Assembly: GCA_022801475.1 (NCBI GenBank)
Contig: JAAWSH010000247.1
Location: forward strand, 1-19,298
From: Acutalibacter sp.
GTDB lineage: Bacteria; Bacillota; Clostridia; Oscillospirales; Acutalibacteraceae
Direction of reading: 5' to 3'
DNA length: 19,298 bases
Shown here: in pieces, positions 1 through 5,908 of the stretch
Layout of the letters: the number at the start of each line of letters is the position of its first letter
How positions within the stretch are numbered: position 1 is the first letter of the stretch
Translations under genes and position numbers: made by a program
The notes under the pieces: generated by a model
What the model was told of the DNA's origin: nothing
Seen by the model: the letters and a program-made list of their open reading frames with translations, nothing else
Databases searched by the model: none

Positions 1-343
1 CGAGGCAATAGAATGATACTATCATGATAATTGCCAATACTTCCGTGTGATCAAAGCTATTCATTATTTCTGTAATATCATACCGCCAATCAATCGGCAT
101 ATCTGACGGAGAATCAGCGTTAACTGTGGGAGCTGTCACTTCTTGTGTGATACTATTCAATCTGGAAAATTGAATAAAATTGAATGGAACTAATACAACA
201 ATTAAGGACAGCAAAAATGCAAACCATATACGATAGTGATTTCTTAATGAAATCTTTTCTTTCAATATTTTTTTCAGCAATATAATTATTATAACCAATG
301 CAATACTGCTGATGTTACCAATTAAAAAACGAGAAAGAAACAT
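1..343 (-). CDS. blaR1: BlaR1/MecR1-like M56 sensor, N-terminal part (cut by window edge)
   Basis: Translating the minus strand from an ATG at 343 gives 114 uninterrupted codons running off the left edge. The start follows AGGAGG with 8-nt spacing, and that ribosome site overlaps the stop codon of blaI, so the two genes are translationally coupled. Residues about 1-20 and 35-54 are hydrophobic membrane segments separated by a short basic loop, then a polar stretch leads into another hydrophobic segment near the edge. This matches the membrane N-terminus of BlaR1/MecR1 sensors, which in the family carry an M56 zinc protease that triggers cleavage of the BlaI repressor. The HEXXH motif would lie outside the window, so the assignment rests mainly on the pairing with blaI and on topology. 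The inducer is unknown and no beta-lactamase gene is visible. Confidence 0.75.
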   Translation of the reverse strand, partial: MFLSRFLIGNISSIALVIIIILLKKILKEKISLRNHYRIWFAFLLSLIVVLVPFNFIQFSRLNSITQEVTAPTVNADSPSDMPIDWRYDITEIMNSFDHTEVLAIIMIVSFYCL

Positions 344-355
344 AATGAACGCCTC

Positions 356-733
356 CTATTTTCTGCGCTTGGCGTCTAAAATGGCTTGCAAATCATTGAT
401 TTCTTTTGCCGTTAGGTCCTGTTGATTTAGCAGACTTACCACCATCTGATTTACTGCACCGTCAAAAAAGCGGTTTGCAAATTTTTTACCTGCAGCTTCA
501 AAATATTCGTCTTTCTTTATGATCGGAAAATACACAAAAACGCGACTATCCTTTTCGTGCGCAATAACGCCCTTTTTTTCCAAACGGGAGAGCATGGTTT
601 GAATCGTTTTGGGACTCCACTCTTTATCCTTGGATAATTGTTCAACAATATCATTTGTGTTAATCGGCGCATATTTCCAGATGATATTCATCACCATAAA
701 CTCGGCATCAGAAATTTGCGGCAAATTAGACAT
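356..733 (-). CDS. blaI: BlaI/MecI/CopY family transcriptional repressor
   Basis: This is a 125-residue protein, the usual BlaI length. The N-terminal winged helix begins ISDAEFMVMNIIW and continues through WSPKTIQTMLSRLEKKG, the typical recognition-helix region, with a C-terminal helical dimerisation part after about residue 80. The start at 733 is chosen because GGAGG sits 7 nt upstream; an in-frame ATG at 772 would add 13 residues that have no homologous role. BlaI proteins bind TACA/TGTA dyads as dimers and are inactivated by proteolysis signalled by BlaR1, encoded directly downstream. A matching dyad and a sigma-A promoter sit just upstream, so the operon is probably autoregulated. The module looks more AT-rich than the tad genes to its right and is probably not functionally part of them. 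Confidence 0.92.
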   Translation of the reverse strand: MSNLPQISDAEFMVMNIIWKYAPINTNDIVEQLSKDKEWSPKTIQTMLSRLEKKGVIAHEKDSRVFVYFPIIKKDEYFEAAGKKFANRFFDGAVNQMVVSLLNQQDLTAKEINDLQAILDAKRRK

Positions 734-778
734 AGTATTCCCTCCATAATCTTCAACAGGTAATGCCATCACGAAATC

Positions 779-790
779 TTACATTTGTAA
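779..790. promoter_or_regulatory. Putative BlaI operator (TACA/TGTA dyad)
   Basis: TTACATTTGTAA is a 5-2-5 inverted repeat containing the TACA...TGTA core known for BlaI/MecI operators. It lies just downstream of the -10 box of the blaI promoter, about where transcription would start, a good position for autorepression. Binding itself is inferred from the family. Confidence 0.7.
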
Positions 791-794
791 TATT

Positions 795-823
795 ATTATA
801 CCGTTTATCTAATCAAAAGTCAA
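795..823 (-). promoter_or_regulatory. Sigma-A promoter of blaI-blaR1
   Basis: On the minus strand, TTGACT (823-818) and a perfect TATAAT (800-795) are separated by exactly 17 nt. The predicted start site falls about 55 nt upstream of the blaI start codon, within the BlaI dyad. This is a near-consensus housekeeping promoter. Confidence 0.85.
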
Positions 824-854
824 CGGCTCTCAAAAAAAACAAAAAGCTCCAGCA

Positions 855-923
855 AATAACCTCCAAATGGGAAATGGAAGCGGTTTTGGCAACCGCATAC
901 CCAAAAACCATTCGGAGGTTATT
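855..923. repeat. Interrupted 16-bp inverted repeat with nested hairpin
   Basis: The arms 855-870 and 908-923 pair at 15 of 16 positions (AATAACCTCC against GGAGGTTATT at the outer ends). A second hairpin nests inside, GCGGTT 880-885 with AACCGC 891-896. In a plus-strand RNA the right arm contains the GGAGG ribosome site of the 12-codon ORF at 927, so the structure would hide it. It could be a regulated leader, an element end, or the remains of one. It lies between the blaI promoter and the last gene of the tad-associated block. Confidence 0.6.
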
Positions 924-926
924 AAC

Positions 927-965
927 ATGAAGAATGAAATAAAACAAAACCACTCGTCCTACTGA
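927..965 (+). other. 12-codon plus-strand ORF behind a sequestered ribosome site
   Basis: GGAGG with 8-nt spacing precedes an ATG at 927, and the frame reads MKNEIKQNHSSY then TGA. It is the only well-formed plus-strand start that I see in the intergenic gaps. It may be a leader peptide, or the 5' end of a rightward gene truncated where the tad block begins, because what follows is the antisense of the 975-1313 gene. Whether it is expressed cannot be judged from sequence. Confidence 0.25.
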
Positions 966-974
966 TGCCAGTAT

Positions 975-1313
975 TTAGCGTCGGTGTCTTGCACAATCGA
1001 TGAGGACGTGGATACGGTCCTCCTTATATAGCAGTACTTTACAGATAATTCCCTTTCTGCTCTTCCATGTAGTGTGTGTCAAATCCAGGACTTCCCCATT
1101 GATCTCCGCCCCAACAATCTGATCGGAAAGGTGAGAAAGAATCTCCTCATACTCCTCAAGGCTGATTTTGGTCTTACAGGGCAGCTTTCCGTCCTTTTCC
1201 TGGCAGGTATAGGATATTCCTCTTGGTGTGCTTTCCATGACCAACTCGCGCAGTTCCCCATGCTCTCCGCAGAAGAGACGCAGCATATCCCAGGAGCCTC
1301 GAATCATATACAA
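975..1313 (-). CDS. Small protein of unknown function, cotranscribed with prepilin peptidase
   Basis: I do not recognise this 112-residue protein. The frame is open further upstream, but that part is antisense-like translation inside the prepilin peptidase gene. The likely start is TTG at 1313, because GGGGGA lies 7 nt upstream and overlaps the stop region of the preceding gene; an ATG two codons later (1307) is 13 nt from that site. The protein is soluble, has no signal peptide, is fairly acidic in the middle (ISLEEYEEILSHLSDQ) and has five cysteines, two of them in a CQEKDGKLPC arrangement that could form a disulfide or bind metal. It is the last gene of the unit that begins with the shared 23-nt element at 1775-1797, so it probably belongs to the Tad regulon. 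Confidence 0.7.
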   Translation of the reverse strand: MYMIRGSWDMLRLFCGEHGELRELVMESTPRGISYTCQEKDGKLPCKTKISLEEYEEILSHLSDQIVGAEINGEVLDLTHTTWKSRKGIICKVLLYKEDRIHVLIDCARHRR

Positions 1314-1327
1314 TGTCTGTTCCCCCT

Positions 1328-1750
1328 TTACTTGAAATATATCATCCGTTCGATTAAAAATCCCACTATGACAAAAGGTGCATATGGAACCGGAGCCTTC
1401 GTTTCTTGCCCGCCTAATACGCGGTAAAGGATCAATAATATTGTGGCGACTGCCATTACAATGATAATCCCATTTCCCAAACAGGCTGCAAGGGCTGTCA
1501 TCATAATCACATCTCCGCCGCCACCGCCAAAGAAGCAGGCAAGAATCAGATAGCACAGGGCAGTTATCAACGTCATGGTTATGACTTCAAATAGCCCTGG
1601 CCCCATCTGAAGAATTTGACCGAATGCTCCTAATGGGATTACAAGAAACAAAAACAATTCAATCGGTATTTCATGGTACCGAATGTCCTTGGCTGTGCTG
1701 TAAATGAGCACAAGGAAAACTAGAAGTGTCATAATAACAGTATAAATCAT
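1328..1750 (-). CDS. A24 prepilin peptidase, second copy (TadV/CpaA-like)
   Basis: This 140-residue, strongly hydrophobic protein has several predicted transmembrane helices. It carries both catalytic signatures of A24 aspartic prepilin peptidases: Asp22 in DIRYHEIP and Asp80 at the end of a GGGGGD motif (GxGD in the family). Such enzymes cut the short basic leader from pilins at a conserved Gly on the cytoplasmic face of the membrane. The start at 1750 follows AAAGGGG; the longer frame to 1804 would begin upstream of the promoter-like element and is rejected. A second peptidase, at 8138-8620, lies with the pilin genes, and the two are diverged (GMGDLK there). This copy is separated from the main tad cluster by the exonuclease block and the DUF4160/DUF2442 cassette but has the shared upstream element. 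Confidence 0.88.
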   Translation of the reverse strand: MIYTVIMTLLVFLVLIYSTAKDIRYHEIPIELFLFLVIPLGAFGQILQMGPGLFEVITMTLITALCYLILACFFGGGGGDVIMMTALAACLGNGIIIVMAVATILLILYRVLGGQETKAPVPYAPFVIVGFLIERMIYFK

Positions 1751-1774
1751 AGCGAAGCCCCTTTCTTTGTGTTC

Positions 1775-1797
1775 CATAATAAGTATGAAAGAATTTG
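1775..1797 (-). promoter_or_regulatory. Shared Tad-regulon element, copy A
   Basis: This is one of four 23-nt sites built on the invariant minus-strand 9-mer TCTTTCATA, preceded by CAA and followed by CTTA and a fixed TG. It lies about 25 nt upstream of the prepilin peptidase start codon and directly after the terminator of the preceding cassette, which is where a promoter would be expected. It has one mismatch to the left-hand CAAT block. Confidence 0.7.
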
Positions 1798-1802
1798 AAC
1801 GC

Positions 1803-1838
1803 AAAAAAGAAAGCCTCCATCTGGAGACTTTCTTTTTT
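1803..1838 (-). terminator. Hairpin terminator after the DUF2442 gene
   Basis: Arms 1803-1818 and 1823-1838 pair nearly perfectly (AAAGAAAG plus CTCC against GGAG plus CTTTCTTT) around the 4-nt loop ATCT, with a T6 run at the outer end on either strand. It can act in both directions and closes the DUF4160-DUF2442 unit. Confidence 0.85.
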
Positions 1839-1905
1839 GTTCTACCAAGCTATATCTTTCGCAAACAGCTTTCTCAGGTCAAAACGATATGTCCTTGCGA
1901 ATATG

Positions 1906-2160
1906 TCATGCCTCTTGCAGTCTTCCATACTCATAGATTGTATCACTGGGAAGGTCGATCCTGTCGTTCCAGAATACGCAAGTACGGCTCTTGTCAAGCT
2001 TCACTTGATTAAATAATCCGTGGATCGCTATCAAATCCTGATAGCTCTCAATCTGTTTGATGTCATCCATCACATCGTAAACCACAGCTTTTCCGTCATC
2101 GAATATCACGCTCAGGATGAAATTCGGTAATGGTTTTACTTCCTTGATACGCGGTAGCAT
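1906..2160 (-). CDS. DUF2442 domain protein
   Basis: This 84-residue protein has the pattern of DUF2442: VKPLPNFILSVIFDDGKAVVYDV near the start and a later CVFWNDRIDLPSDTIYEYG segment (family pattern W.dg.dl..d.ly). The start is ATG at 2160, 8 nt after GGAGG; a GTG at 2169 overlaps that site and cannot use it. It lies 13 nt after the DUF4160 gene. DUF2442 and DUF4160 genes are commonly adjacent in bacteria, and a toxin-antitoxin or regulatory role has been suggested for such pairs, but I know of no established biochemical function. The unit ends at the terminator 1803-1838. Confidence 0.88.
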   Translation of the reverse strand: MLPRIKEVKPLPNFILSVIFDDGKAVVYDVMDDIKQIESYQDLIAIHGLFNQVKLDKSRTCVFWNDRIDLPSDTIYEYGRLQEA

Positions 2161-2173
2161 AGACAGCACCTCC

Positions 2174-2428
2174 TTATTGCAGTGGGGGCAGCTTTTTTAA
2201 ATTCTGAGTATCCCACATCTGTAAAAGCTCTGTTTGATTCTTTTTCATCCACTCTTTCACGAGATCCTGTGCCTTTCTTGGGAGATCGCCCTCAGTCATT
2301 TCCATAGTTCTGAGATCAAAGATACCTATGTTCTCACCATACAGTGCATGAAGGTGGCTTGGTTCGTGTTCTCTGGGCTTAAAGAACATCTTAATAACAA
2401 TGCCGTAAAACCGGCTTATTTCTGGCAT
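2174..2428 (-). CDS. DUF4160 domain protein
   Basis: This 84-residue protein shows the DUF4160 signature: PEISRFYGIVIKMFF at the N-terminus, then EPSHLHALYGE (family pattern .H..PHfHa.yge) and a C-terminal helical KEWMKKNQTELLQMW. The start at 2428 follows GGAGA at 7 nt. It is the first gene of a two-gene unit with its own sigma-A promoter (2465-2493), and DUF2442 follows at once. The pair resembles a self-contained cassette inserted between tad-associated operons. Its function is not known; the conserved histidines could bind metal, but that is speculation. Confidence 0.88.
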   Translation of the reverse strand: MPEISRFYGIVIKMFFKPREHEPSHLHALYGENIGIFDLRTMEMTEGDLPRKAQDLVKEWMKKNQTELLQMWDTQNLKKLPPLQ

Positions 2429-2464
2429 AACGCTCTCTCCTTGCTTCTATCCTCTATTATATAT

Positions 2465-2493
2465 ATTATACTCGGTTTCATTGCGTTTATCAA
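2465..2493 (-). promoter_or_regulatory. Sigma-A promoter of the DUF4160-DUF2442 unit
   Basis: On the minus strand, TTGATA (2493-2488) and a perfect TATAAT (2470-2465) are separated by 17 nt. They lie about 37 nt upstream of the DUF4160 start codon. This differs clearly from the element in front of the tad units, supporting independent expression of this cassette. Confidence 0.82.
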
Positions 2494-2535
2494 GAGGAAG
2501 CGCTGAAAATGAAGGCCTTCTTCGAGAATTTCTTC

Positions 2536-3444
2536 TCATGCAGTTTTCTTTTTCAGCTTCTTTTTCCCACGAAAAGACTGAAATTCTTTTTCACTCTGAA
2601 CGCTGACGATTTCCCACGCGCTTGTTTCCAGCCACTCCATATCGATTTCCAGTGACTGTGTGTACCAGACACCACTGATAATATCGTAAAATATTTTTGT
2701 GCCGCTGTCACATAGCGTTACATAGATCCGGTGGACCGGCCGATCCTTTTCTGTCTCCTGCCCGGCTTTTCCCCAGTAGGCAACGCTTTCTATTTCCGGC
2801 CGTTTGTCTCCGCAGACGGCCGCAGTCTCGCCGTTCCGGTATGCCTCTGTAAAGCGATTCAGCAATTCTATGGTAACTTCCGCATCAGAGAATGCCGCAT
2901 GATATTGAACCGCCTTGATTCCAAAGTAATTTGCCACCGTTTCCAGACGGTAGTTTTCCACTTGATCTCTTGGAATAAAATCATGCGCCATCATGAGTAC
3001 ATCGAAGGAGTCCCGGGGACAAAATAAGCCGCCGTTCCGATAGAAATATTGCCGGAGGAATAAATCGTCAAAGCCAAGATTATTGTACCCGGCCACCGGT
3101 CGGTTTTCAAAGAAGAACATCACTTCTTCCAGGCATTCGTCCTCATATGGCGCCTGAGATAGCTTTTCCGGTGTAATTCCTGTCAGATCAACAATTTCAT
3201 CCGGGAGAGAAATGCAATCCGGAAGCCTGAAGTATTGGTGGAGCCGGTCTTTTTCTGTAAACTGGATACCCTGTCTCTGTACCCAGATTGCCGCCACTTC
3301 AATTACCCGGTGGAAAATGGGGTTGATCCCAGTGGTTTCAAGATCATAGACAATCAGATTGTCACACTGGGATAAACGCTCCTGAATCTCCTGGATGGCC
3401 CTCTGGCTTCTCCAATAACAAAACACTTGTTCTTTTCCTTGCAA
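2536..3444 (-). CDS. DEDDh 3'-5' exonuclease (DnaQ-like) with extra C-terminal domain
   Basis: This 302-residue protein has a DnaQ/exonuclease fold in residues about 28-200. All five catalytic positions are visible: Asp34 and Glu36 (YDLETTG), Asp126 (NNLGFDD), and His182 with Asp187 (YHAAFSDAE), so it should be an active 3'-5' nuclease on single-stranded ends or RNA. The remaining ~90 residues form an unrecognised domain ending in a lysine-rich tail (KKKLKKK). The start is probably TTG at 3444, seven nt after AGGAGG; longer in-frame versions reach into the preceding gene, whose stop is at 3456. It follows the possible annealing protein (3456-4160), suggesting a DNA-recombination or processing pair. 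It is not the polymerase III epsilon subunit: the context and the C-terminus differ. Confidence 0.85.
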   Translation of the reverse strand: MQGKEQVFCYWRSQRAIQEIQERLSQCDNLIVYDLETTGINPIFHRVIEVAAIWVQRQGIQFTEKDRLHQYFRLPDCISLPDEIVDLTGITPEKLSQAPYEDECLEEVMFFFENRPVAGYNNLGFDDLFLRQYFYRNGGLFCPRDSFDVLMMAHDFIPRDQVENYRLETVANYFGIKAVQYHAAFSDAEVTIELLNRFTEAYRNGETAAVCGDKRPEIESVAYWGKAGQETEKDRPVHRIYVTLCDSGTKIFYDIISGVWYTQSLEIDMEWLETSAWEIVSVQSEKEFQSFRGKKKLKKKTA

Positions 3445-3455
3445 ATTCTCACCTC

Positions 3456-4160
3456 CTATGCTGCCTGCTGATTGGAGGACCCTCCCCCATGCTCCTGAAG
3501 CCATCGCTGGCAGGCTTTAATCTGGTTCTGCCGTTCCGGGGAGGTGACGCTCACCTGTTTCGGATAGACATATGCTACGTACTCCAGCGATTCAAGGTCC
3601 ACTTCGGCCAACTGTTCAACCGTATAGTTTTTGGACTTCTGCCGCCCTATCGTCACTATCGTTTTCTCATAGCTGGTAGGTTCCTGATTCTTTTTATTTG
3701 CAGGTTCATGCGCTTTTGGACGCTCCGCCTGTGGAGGATTCGATCCTGTCTGCACGGGAGTCTGCCCCTGATTCCTATTTTCCGTCTCCTGCACCCCTTG
3801 ATTCGACTGGCGTTCTTCCCAATCTACAAGGAGCTTATAGTCTTTTGTAGGCAGAAGGAGAAAATGGACAGCTGCATCATCAAAGGCCCGCTTAATTGCC
3901 ATTTTGACAGGATACTTCTGCGAAACCTCATTATTGAGATTTGCCTTTCCGGCCTCGCCGAAACCAACACTTCTTCTCCCGTTTTCATCCCAGATCATAC
4001 ATTTTACCGAGACTTTCTCGCTGTCACAGATGAATTTCACAAAGTCATACTGTGCCTTAGTCTGAAAACAAATCGCATTTTCTAGCACCTCATGAGGAGA
4101 TAGAGAACCGTTTTCTGGAAAATCGATATTCTTGTTCATATACTCACTGTAAAGCTGCAT
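3456..4160 (-). CDS. Possible Rad52/Sak-like single-strand annealing protein
   Basis: This 234-residue protein has three parts. Residues 1-105 form a folded domain including GRRSVGFGEAGKA (61-73) and AIKRAFDDAAVHF (88-100). The order of a glycine strand (G-x-G-E) followed by a helix with A-x-KRAF recalls Rad52-like annealing proteins, where the same elements read VGYG and ALKRAL. Residues about 115-165 are a Gln/Asn/Pro-rich disordered linker. Residues about 178-228 (YTVEQLAEVDLESLEYVAYVYP...) form a small helical domain like those appended to phage annealing proteins and exonucleases. GGAGG lies about 10 nt before the ATG. The neighbouring DEDDh exonuclease fits a recombination role. The call is by pattern only, and an unrelated DNA-binding protein is possible. 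Confidence 0.45.
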   Translation of the reverse strand: MQLYSEYMNKNIDFPENGSLSPHEVLENAICFQTKAQYDFVKFICDSEKVSVKCMIWDENGRRSVGFGEAGKANLNNEVSQKYPVKMAIKRAFDDAAVHFLLLPTKDYKLLVDWEERQSNQGVQETENRNQGQTPVQTGSNPPQAERPKAHEPANKKNQEPTSYEKTIVTIGRQKSKNYTVEQLAEVDLESLEYVAYVYPKQVSVTSPERQNQIKACQRWLQEHGGGSSNQQAA

Positions 4161-4207
4161 ACTTCATTGTCCTCCCTTCGCCTTTTCTGTTTCCTGCAGA
4201 TAATCGG

Positions 4208-4783
4208 TTATGCCGAAACATAACCATGCCCTGTCAATGCATCGATCTCGTTATTTCTTCTGTCTTCCTCCGGATCGTAAAATCCGGTTGTTAGAGCGTC
4301 CACTCCTATAGCTTCCAGAAAGTCAGCGATCACATCCGCTGTCTGCTGGTCAGGGGTGATAATTTCATAATCACAGGCAAAGTACTTCGATCCAGTTTCC
4401 TTAGATTGGGGAAGCAGTTTTATAATCATGTCATATACAGATACATCCTCCATAAATTCTACCAGCGCCTGCAGCATATCTGCTGTGGCCACTTTAGGGA
4501 ACCGATATTTTTTCTCCAAATCCGGATGATAGGAGAAGGCGAACGTTCCTTTAGATTCCGCCTCTGCTGCAATCCCCTCCACCCCATCATAAGTGTAGGA
4601 GTTCAAAAAGCAATCTAAGGACGGATACCCTTTCTCTTCAGCATAACCTCTTAGGAATGTCTCATCAACTGCCAGCGTCTCCAAAGGCGTTTCGTCCCAC
4701 TCTTTTGTCATTTCCAGCTCTTTATCTGACAGATCAGCGTATGTCGTCAGAAGAAGGTAACGCCCCGCGTATTTCTTAGTCAA
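4208..4783 (-). CDS. Acidic protein of unknown function
   Basis: I do not recognise this 191-residue protein. It is soluble and acidic, without signal peptide or membrane segment; visible features are a DLSDKELEMTKEWDETPLE helix near the N-terminus and several aromatic positions (NSYTYDGVEG, ACDYEIITPDQQTAD, GFYDPEEDRR) spaced like two alpha/beta halves. The preferred start is TTG at 4783, seven nt after GGAGGG. An ATG at 4834 that overlaps the preceding stop (ATGA) would add 17 residues and cannot be excluded. It sits between the 5130-4831 gene and the Rad52-like gene in a minus-strand unit and probably shares its expression with the exonuclease. Confidence 0.7.
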   Translation of the reverse strand: MTKKYAGRYLLLTTYADLSDKELEMTKEWDETPLETLAVDETFLRGYAEEKGYPSLDCFLNSYTYDGVEGIAAEAESKGTFAFSYHPDLEKKYRFPKVATADMLQALVEFMEDVSVYDMIIKLLPQSKETGSKYFACDYEIITPDQQTADVIADFLEAIGVDALTTGFYDPEEDRRNNEIDALTGHGYVSA

Positions 4784-4830
4784 TCTTGTTCCCTCCATTC
4801 TCAACCAAACACTTTTATTTTGCTTTATCC

Positions 4831-5130
4831 TCATGAATGCGTAACCAATGCCCTTTCCCATATCTCCCAGGAATAACAAGCCGGTGGCGTTAGTTCTACT
4901 TGAATATAGGCTTTGCTCTTCCCGATAAAGGACTCGCTGATCAGTTCCTCGCCATAATCCTCCTTTAACTCTGCCAACTGTCCTTCAAACAGCATCTTCA
5001 TTACCCTTTGGGCGCCGCGTTCTCTTAGAAACACATCGTCGCAGAACGTATCTGTTCCTTCGCTCGTATCAGAGAGGGACATTAAAACATAAATCCGCTT
5101 CTCTTTCTTTTTCTTAACTCGTTTCTTCAT
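4831..5130 (-). CDS. Small lysine-rich-start protein of unknown function
   Basis: This is an unrecognised protein of about 99 residues. It starts with a strongly basic segment (MKKRVKKKKEKRIYVLMS), followed by an alpha/beta-looking part (RGAQRVMKMLFEGQLAELKEDYGEELISESFIGKSKAYIQVELTPP). The alternation of strand and helix suggests a compact cytoplasmic fold; the basic start could contact nucleic acid. The start is uncertain: ATG 5130 lies about 14 nt after GGAG, while ATGs at 5175 and 5169 have no ribosome site. It is first in the unit with the 4783, 4160 and 3444 genes. Upstream (5164-5200) there is only a poor match to the shared Tad element. Confidence 0.6.
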   Translation of the reverse strand: MKKRVKKKKEKRIYVLMSLSDTSEGTDTFCDDVFLRERGAQRVMKMLFEGQLAELKEDYGEELISESFIGKSKAYIQVELTPPACYSWEIWERALVTHS

Positions 5131-5207
5131 AGACAGACTATTCTCTCCTTTCTTCTCTTGAGGTTTCATTTTCAATATGCTGAAAGTTTACAACCTTAAA
5201 AGTTCGC

Positions 5208-5240
5208 AAAAAAAGCCTGTCGGACGGAAGTCCGGCAAGC
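5208..5240 (-). terminator. Rho-independent terminator after the 5257-5856 gene
   Basis: Arms 5215-5225 and 5230-5240 form a GC-rich stem (CGGAC with GTCCG at the core, GGAA loop), followed on the minus strand by seven T (5214-5208). It separates the two-gene unit 7198-5257 from the downstream 5130-2536 unit. Confidence 0.85.
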
Positions 5241-5256
5241 TTCAGAATATAATGGT

Positions 5257-5856
5257 TTACGGTGTGAAAAAAATGAGTTGATTCCTTTCGACCTTCCCGG
5301 CAAAGCCTACATTGTAATTCCAGTATATGTACTCGTCAGCAGCCTTCAGGTCCTGTAATTTAGGCACAGCTTCATCCAAAATCAGTGAAACCGTGTTTTC
5401 ATCCAGTTCCGCATTCAGAAACCGCACAAAGCAGGAAACTGCGTCCCGAATCTCTTTTTCCGCTGCCTGTTCAGTGACCGCTATCTGAACTCGACCGACA
5501 TTCCCTTGCGGATTAAGAAGCAGCTCAGCCGATACATTTTCAGATATTGTTCCTCGGTATAGTCCAGCGCCCTGATATTCCAAATCTGTTTTAAAATGCG
5601 TTTCCAAGGTAATCAGCAAATCTGTGCTGTACGGGATATTCAACCCGTCCTCTTTCATGATGTACTCCTGTCCTTGATCCAGCGCCTCCTGGACACGTTC
5701 ATCCAGCATAGGGGCCGCATAGAACATGTCATTGTCATCTGGCAATTCCATTTCCTTGCGGCGGTCATGCTCTGGCAAAGAAAAGTAATTGCACAGGATT
5801 ATCACCGTAATCGCTAAAACCAATACGGCGAACATACAAATAAACATTTTTTTCAT
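5257..5856 (-). CDS. Membrane-anchored extracytoplasmic protein of unknown function
   Basis: This 199-residue protein has one N-terminal transmembrane segment (about residues 4-24, MKKMFICMF followed by a Leu/Ile/Val run) and a hydrophilic outer domain. The start at 5856 follows AGGAGG with 8-nt spacing; the open frame continues further upstream but overlaps the preceding gene. The outer part has acidic helices and a beta-rich stretch (GLYRGTISENVSAELLLNPQGNVGRVQIAVTEQ) and resembles small pilus- or sporulation-associated membrane proteins, but I recognise no family. It is the second gene after the shared element at 7207-7229, so it is probably made with the Tad filament; a role at the outer face of the machine is a guess. 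Confidence 0.75.
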   Translation of the reverse strand: MKKMFICMFAVLVLAITVIILCNYFSLPEHDRRKEMELPDDNDMFYAAPMLDERVQEALDQGQEYIMKEDGLNIPYSTDLLITLETHFKTDLEYQGAGLYRGTISENVSAELLLNPQGNVGRVQIAVTEQAAEKEIRDAVSCFVRFLNAELDENTVSLILDEAVPKLQDLKAADEYIYWNYNVGFAGKVERNQLIFFTP

Positions 5857-5908
5857 GGTGTTTTCCTCCTGTTTTCGATAAGCGGGGCAGGTTTCCCTGC
5901 CCCGCCGA

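Noticed and set aside
1-772. A complete beta-lactam resistance operon
   Set aside because: Only the regulator and the sensor N-terminus are visible, with no beta-lactamase or PBP gene; BlaI/BlaR1-like pairs also regulate other genes in Clostridia.
1314-1556. Upstream extension of the 975-1313 frame into a 193-residue protein
   Set aside because: The added part is antisense-like translation within the prepilin peptidase gene (out-of-frame membrane codons) and has no ribosome site; the peptidase frame has both catalytic motifs.
3489-4085. Plus-strand open frame opposite the Rad52-like gene
   Set aside because: It has no ribosome site and a composition typical of antisense translation; the minus-strand frame has GGAGG and a sensible domain layout.
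5164-5200. A possible fifth copy of the shared Tad element upstream of the 5130 gene
   Set aside because: The minus strand reads AAACTTTCAGCATATTGAA, which needs a 2-nt insertion and breaks the 9-mer TCTTTCATA. It may be a degenerate copy, but I do not count it.
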